Below, piece after piece: positions 60,915-64,000 of a stretch of 64,000 nt of DNA (position 1 is the stretch's first letter; every line of letters starts with the position of its first letter). This DNA comes from Pseudomonadota bacterium (GTDB lineage Bacteria > Pseudomonadota > Alphaproteobacteria > Rhodobacterales > Rhodobacteraceae), in NCBI GenBank assembly GCA_020161615.1, contig JAIUPD010000005.1, positions 186,001 through 250,000 on the forward strand. Reading direction: 5' to 3'. The notes under the pieces are model-generated. The model searched no databases. It worked only from the letters and a program-made list of their open reading frames with translations, and was not told where the DNA came from. Made by a program: the position numbers and the translations under genes.

Positions 60915-61067
60915 GAGTCACACCCTTTCCTTCATCCCGAGGCGAAGCCTGACGAAAGAAGCTTAAGGAGAAATAAAGGACACCGACCCGCAGGGCTTGA
61001 GAGTACCGCCAATTTTACTATATCTCGCCGAAACCTCCTCGACCCTCCGCAGACTGACGGGATGATC

Positions 61068-62207
61068 ATGGCACGCGACATCGGCGTGAACTCGCTGGGC
61101 TTTGCAAAACCGCCGTCGGAAACGCGGGTCGTCGTGGCCATGTCGGGCGGCGTCGACAGTTCGGTCGTGGCCGCCGAATTGAAGGCGCAGGGCTATGACG
61201 TGATCGGCGTCACGCTGCAACTCTATGACCATGGCGCGGCGCTGGCCAAGGCGGGGGCCTGCTGCGCGGGGCGGGACATCCACGACGCGCGGCGGGTCGC
61301 CGAGACCCTGGGCTTCCCGCATTACGTGCTGGATTACGAAAACACCTTCCGCGAATCGGTGATCGAGGAATTCGCCGAAAGCTACCTCGCCGGCGCCACG
61401 CCCGTGCCCTGCATCCGCTGCAACGAACGGGTCAAGTTCCGCGACCTGCTGGAAACTGCCCGCGATCTCGAGGCCGATTGCATGGCCACCGGCCATTACA
61501 TCCAGCGCGCCCAGGGCCCTGCCAAGGCCGAGCTGCACATGGCCGCGGATCCGGCGCGCGACCAATCCTATTTCCTCTTCTCGACGACGCAGGAACAGCT
61601 CGACTACCTGCGGTTCCCGCTGGGGCACCTGCCGTCGAAGGCGGAAACCCGGGCGCTGGCCGCCAAGCACGGCCTCGCCGTCGCCGACAAGCCGGACAGC
61701 CAGGACATCTGCTTCGTGCCGAACGGCAATTACGCGGCGGTGATCGAGAAATTGCGCCCCGGCGCGGCCGATCCGGGCGAGATCGTCGATACCGAGGGGC
61801 GGGTCCTGGGCCAGCACCGCGGGGTGATTCACTATACAATCGGCCAGCGCAAGGGGCTCGGCATCGGCGGGCTCGGTGCGCCGCTCTATGTGATCCGCCT
61901 CGATCCCGACAAGCGCCATGTCGTGGTCGGCCCCAAGGAGGCGCTGGCGACGAAGACCGTCCCCGTGCGTGAGATCAACTGGCTGGGCGACGAGCCCTTC
62001 GAAAGCCGCGCGGAATGGCCGATGCGGGTGCGCATCCGCTCGACCAAACCGCCGGCCGAGGCGATCCTGCGGCCGACCGGCCCGACCACCGCCTTCGTCG
62101 AGCTGCTGACGCCCGAGGATGGCGTCTCGCCCGGCCAGGCCTGCGTCTTCTACGCGCCCGAGGGCAGCCGCGTCTTCGGCGGCGGCTGGATCTGGCGCGG
62201 CTATTGA
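61068..62207 (+). CDS. mnmA: tRNA 2-thiouridine(34) synthase
   Basis: A 379-residue ATP-pyrophosphatase that thiolates U34 of Glu, Gln and Lys tRNAs. Residues about 18-28 hold [11 protein letters not shown] (PP-loop), followed by the catalytic-cysteine regions [10 protein letters not shown] (about 105-114) and SQDICFVP (about 205-212). The ATG at 61068 has GGGA five bases before it; ATG at 61062 is the alternative. It is divergent from sciP. Confidence 0.96.
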   Translation: MARDIGVNSLGFAKPPSETRVVVAMSGGVDSSVVAAELKAQGYDVIGVTLQLYDHGAALAKAGACCAGRDIHDARRVAETLGFPHYVLDYENTFRESVIEEFAESYLAGATPVPCIRCNERVKFRDLLETARDLEADCMATGHYIQRAQGPAKAELHMAADPARDQSYFLFSTTQEQLDYLRFPLGHLPSKAETRALAAKHGLAVADKPDSQDICFVPNGNYAAVIEKLRPGAADPGEIVDTEGRVLGQHRGVIHYTIGQRKGLGIGGLGAPLYVIRLDPDKRHVVVGPKEALATKTVPVREINWLGDEPFESRAEWPMRVRIRSTKPPAEAILRPTGPTTAFVELLTPEDGVSPGQACVFYAPEGSRVFGGGWIWRGY

Positions 62208-62210
62208 CCT

Positions 62211-62522
62211 CTAGGAGCGGCGCCGCGCCAAGGCATCGAGGGCCCGGGCCAGCAGCAAGGCCCCGCCGCCGAGCATCAGCGAGCGGCCGATCGAATCGGT
62301 GACATTGCCCGGCGCGAACACCGACACCCCGTCGCGCGCCCCGGCCGCGAGCCGCCGCAGCCCCGGCCCCTGCTCTTCTGACAACCGCGGATCCGGCACC
62401 TCGCCGATCCGCGGCTTCGCCAGCAGCAGGATCGCCCCCAGGGCCAGCATCCCCATGCCATAAGCGCCGGGCGTCGGACGGTTGCGCGGCATGGGCAGAT
62501 CGGTCGACTCGGAACGGGACAT
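62211..62522 (-). CDS. small membrane protein of unknown function
   Basis: A 103-residue protein with a hydrophobic segment near residues 20-36 (AYGMGMLALGAILLLAK) and a second near the C terminus (SIGRSLMLGGGALLLARALDAL), basic tail. A strong AGGAGG ribosome site precedes the ATG. Three bases from the mnmA stop on the other strand. I do not recognise the family. Confidence 0.7.
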   Translation of the reverse strand: MSRSESTDLPMPRNRPTPGAYGMGMLALGAILLLAKPRIGEVPDPRLSEEQGPGLRRLAAGARDGVSVFAPGNVTDSIGRSLMLGGGALLLARALDALARRRS

Positions 62523-62590
62523 GAAGGGCCTCCTTTCCTCACCAACGCCGTCATGGACCCCGGGGTTCCACCCGGCGCGGGCCCTGCCCC

Positions 62591-62636
62591 TCTTCGTTCG
62601 GCAAATATCCTGCGGGCCCGGGGGTGAAACCCCGGG
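62591..62636. repeat. dispersed extragenic repeat, CAAATATCC type
   Basis: TCTTCGTTCGGCAAATATCC at 62591-62610 is a diverged copy of the motif at 30587 and 35448. It is followed by the hairpin CCCGGGG-N6-CCCCGGG (62617-62636). A further hairpin GGGGGG-TCAAT-CCCCCC (62717-62733) overlaps the lpxB stop. The 200-base gap 62523-62722 holds no gene. Confidence 0.6.
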
Positions 62637-62722
62637 GTCGCCGCCCAGACCCGGACCCTTGCGAAGCCCCCCGCCGGCCACGGACGACGGGAGGCGGCAC
62701 CCCTCCCCGGGCGCGAGGGGGG

Positions 62723-63892
62723 TCAATCCCCCCGAGCGCCCGGCCCCCCGAGATAGCCGAGCACCGAGCGCGCCGCCCGCAAGCCCGGGGCCTCGCCGCC
62801 GCGCCCCAGCCGGTCCATGGTCAGGGCCATGGCCGCCTCCTGCGCCGCGCGCGACGGCCCGCCCGCCAAAAGCGCCTGCACCGCCGGCGCGATCACCTCG
62901 GCGCGGCAGGCGGGGCCGATGAATTCCGGCACCGCCCGCGTCTCGCTCACCAGATTGACCAGAGTCACCGTGTCGATCTTCAGCATCCGGCCGATGATCG
63001 CCTGGCTGAGCGCCGCCATCCGGTAGGCGATGACCATCGGCGTGCCCGCCGCCGCCAGTTCCAGCGAGACCGTGCCCGAGGCGGCCAGCGCCGCGTCCGC
63101 CGCGCCGAAGGCCGCGCGTTTCACCGCGACGGGCACCTCGGCCGCGTCCAGCACCACCGGCGCGCCCGGCCAATCCGCCACCAGCGCCCGCACCTGCCCC
63201 GCCCGTGAGGCTACCGTGGGCACCACCAGCCGCAGCCCAGGCACCGACAGCCCCCTCAGGACCTCGCCGAACACCGGCCCCAGCCGCTCGATCTCGCCCC
63301 GGCGCGAGCCCGGCAGGACCAGCAGCAGCGGCGCGCCCTCCAGCCCGTATTCGGCCCGGAAGGCCGCCACCTCGGCCTCTGAGGCCACCGGCTCCGCCGC
63401 GACCGGATGCCCGACGAAATCGCAGCTCATCCCGGCCGCCTGCATATGGGGCGGCTCGAACGGGAGCAGCGCCAGCACATGATCGACGTAGCGCGCCATC
63501 TTCATGGCCCGTCCCGGCCGCCAGGCCCAGACCGAGGGCGCGACGTAATGCACCGTCTTCAGGCCCGGATCGGCGGCCCGGGCCAAGGCCAGCACCCGCA
63601 GGCAGAAATCCGGGCTGTCGATGGTGATCACGGCCGCCGGCTGGGCCCGGGCAATCGCCTCGGCCGTCTCGCGGATCCGGCGCTTGAGGGGGAAATACTT
63701 CGGCAGGATCTCGGCCAACCCCATGATGGAGAGTTCCTCCATCGGGAACAGGCTCTCCATCCCCTCGGCCGCCATCAGCGGACCGCCCACGCCCTCGAAG
63801 GCCACGCCCGGCACCAGTGCTTTCAGCCCCGCCATCAGCGCCGCACCCAGGGCATCGCCCGAAGGCTCGCCCGCGATCAGGAACAGCCTCAT
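62723..63892 (-). CDS. lpxB: lipid-A-disaccharide synthase
   Basis: A 389-residue GT19 glycosyltransferase that joins UDP-diacylglucosamine and lipid X at the inner membrane. LFLIAGEPSGDALGAALM at 3-20, the FEGVGGPLMAAEGMESLFPMEELSIMGLAEILP block, LLVLPGSRRGEI and SGTVSLELAAAGTPMVIAYRM are the family motifs. The start overlaps the lpxI stop (ATGA). Confidence 0.97.
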   Translation of the reverse strand: MRLFLIAGEPSGDALGAALMAGLKALVPGVAFEGVGGPLMAAEGMESLFPMEELSIMGLAEILPKYFPLKRRIRETAEAIARAQPAAVITIDSPDFCLRVLALARAADPGLKTVHYVAPSVWAWRPGRAMKMARYVDHVLALLPFEPPHMQAAGMSCDFVGHPVAAEPVASEAEVAAFRAEYGLEGAPLLLVLPGSRRGEIERLGPVFGEVLRGLSVPGLRLVVPTVASRAGQVRALVADWPGAPVVLDAAEVPVAVKRAAFGAADAALAASGTVSLELAAAGTPMVIAYRMAALSQAIIGRMLKIDTVTLVNLVSETRAVPEFIGPACRAEVIAPAVQALLAGGPSRAAQEAAMALTMDRLGRGGEAPGLRAARSVLGYLGGPGARGD

Positions 63893-64000
63893 GGCTCGGC
63901 CCAGAGCGCGATCCGCGCCGCATCGGCCGCGGCCTGCACGCCCTTGCGCTCCAGCACAACGACGCGACCGGCCTGCAGCGCGATCCCGGTCAGCCCGGCC
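63889..64000 (-). CDS. lpxI: UDP-2,3-diacylglucosamine pyrophosphatase LpxI, C-terminal end only
   Basis: The last 36 residues are seen before the right window edge; they read AGLTGIALQAGRVVVLERKGVQ and end ALWAEP. This matches the C terminus of LpxI (DUF1009), the alphaproteobacterial enzyme making lipid X for LpxB. Its stop overlaps the lpxB start (ATGA), and order lpxI-lpxB is typical. Confidence 0.75.
   Translation of the reverse strand, partial: AGLTGIALQAGRVVVLERKGVQAAADAARIALWAEP

Overview
The window is a high-GC chromosomal segment from an alphaproteobacterium, almost certainly of the order Rhodobacterales. The evidence is the adjacent ctrA and sciP cell-cycle genes, an NDUFS4-like complex I accessory subunit, trmFO, an lpxI-lpxB pair, a cysNC fusion, and short GC-rich extragenic repeats built around the word CAAATATCC. 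The genus cannot be settled from the window. I see no rRNA, tRNA, CRISPR array, prophage, transposase or plasmid function. Genes are densely packed, with many ATGA/TGATG start-stop overlaps.

Layout. 1-2.6 kb: a flavin monooxygenase (cut by the window edge) divergent from ridA-like, DUF1028 and lysR genes. 2.6-9.4 kb: a three-gene minus-strand operon (transglutaminase/DUF2126 amidoligase, circularly permuted ATP-grasp/alpha-E fusion, second transglutaminase) that looks like an uncharacterised peptide-bond-forming and -breaking system. 9.5-13.5 kb: cysD-cysNC sulfate activation and a divergent LuxR-type regulator. 13.5-17.7 kb: a YdjM-like gene interrupted by an in-frame TGA, two paralogous glycosyltransferase-like genes, a GSU2403-type nucleotidyltransferase-fold gene behind two tandem 29-bp palindromes, and kdsD. 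17.7-19.5 kb: a murK-like kinase and murQ (MurNAc recycling). 19.8-22.6 kb: serS, an ECF sigma factor with a small membrane partner, and a secreted protein. 22.6-27.1 kb: RND efflux permease and adaptor. 27.2-30.5 kb: gatC-gatA, an Excalibur-like lipoprotein and an AmpD-like amidase. 30.7-36.3 kb: DUF3422, ycjF/ycjX, an SDR and truA. 36.3-44.2 kb is the accessory stretch: acyl-CoA dehydrogenase/CoA-transferase, an MFS pump with divergent tetR, an NTF2-like protein with divergent lysR, and benE with a divergent XRE-cupin regulator. 44.2-55.1 kb: NDUFS4-like, uvrB, ydcF, usp, rhodanese, gyrA, trmFO, gluQRS, hisI and a NifU/IscU-like scaffold. 55.2-64 kb: a 42-residue membrane microprotein, recG-ligA, ctrA-sciP, mnmA, lpxB and the end of lpxI.

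Themes. Genome maintenance (uvrB, gyrA, recG, ligA), tRNA modification and charging (truA, trmFO, gluQRS, mnmA, serS, gatCA) and envelope biogenesis and recycling (kdsD, murQ/murK, amidase, lpxIB) dominate the core. The points most worth a second look are the transglutaminase/amidoligase/ATP-grasp operon, the tandem palindromes over the nucleotidyltransferase start, the microprotein with its own strong terminator and LexA-like sequences, the TGA-interrupted membrane gene, and the mosaic extragenic repeat family.
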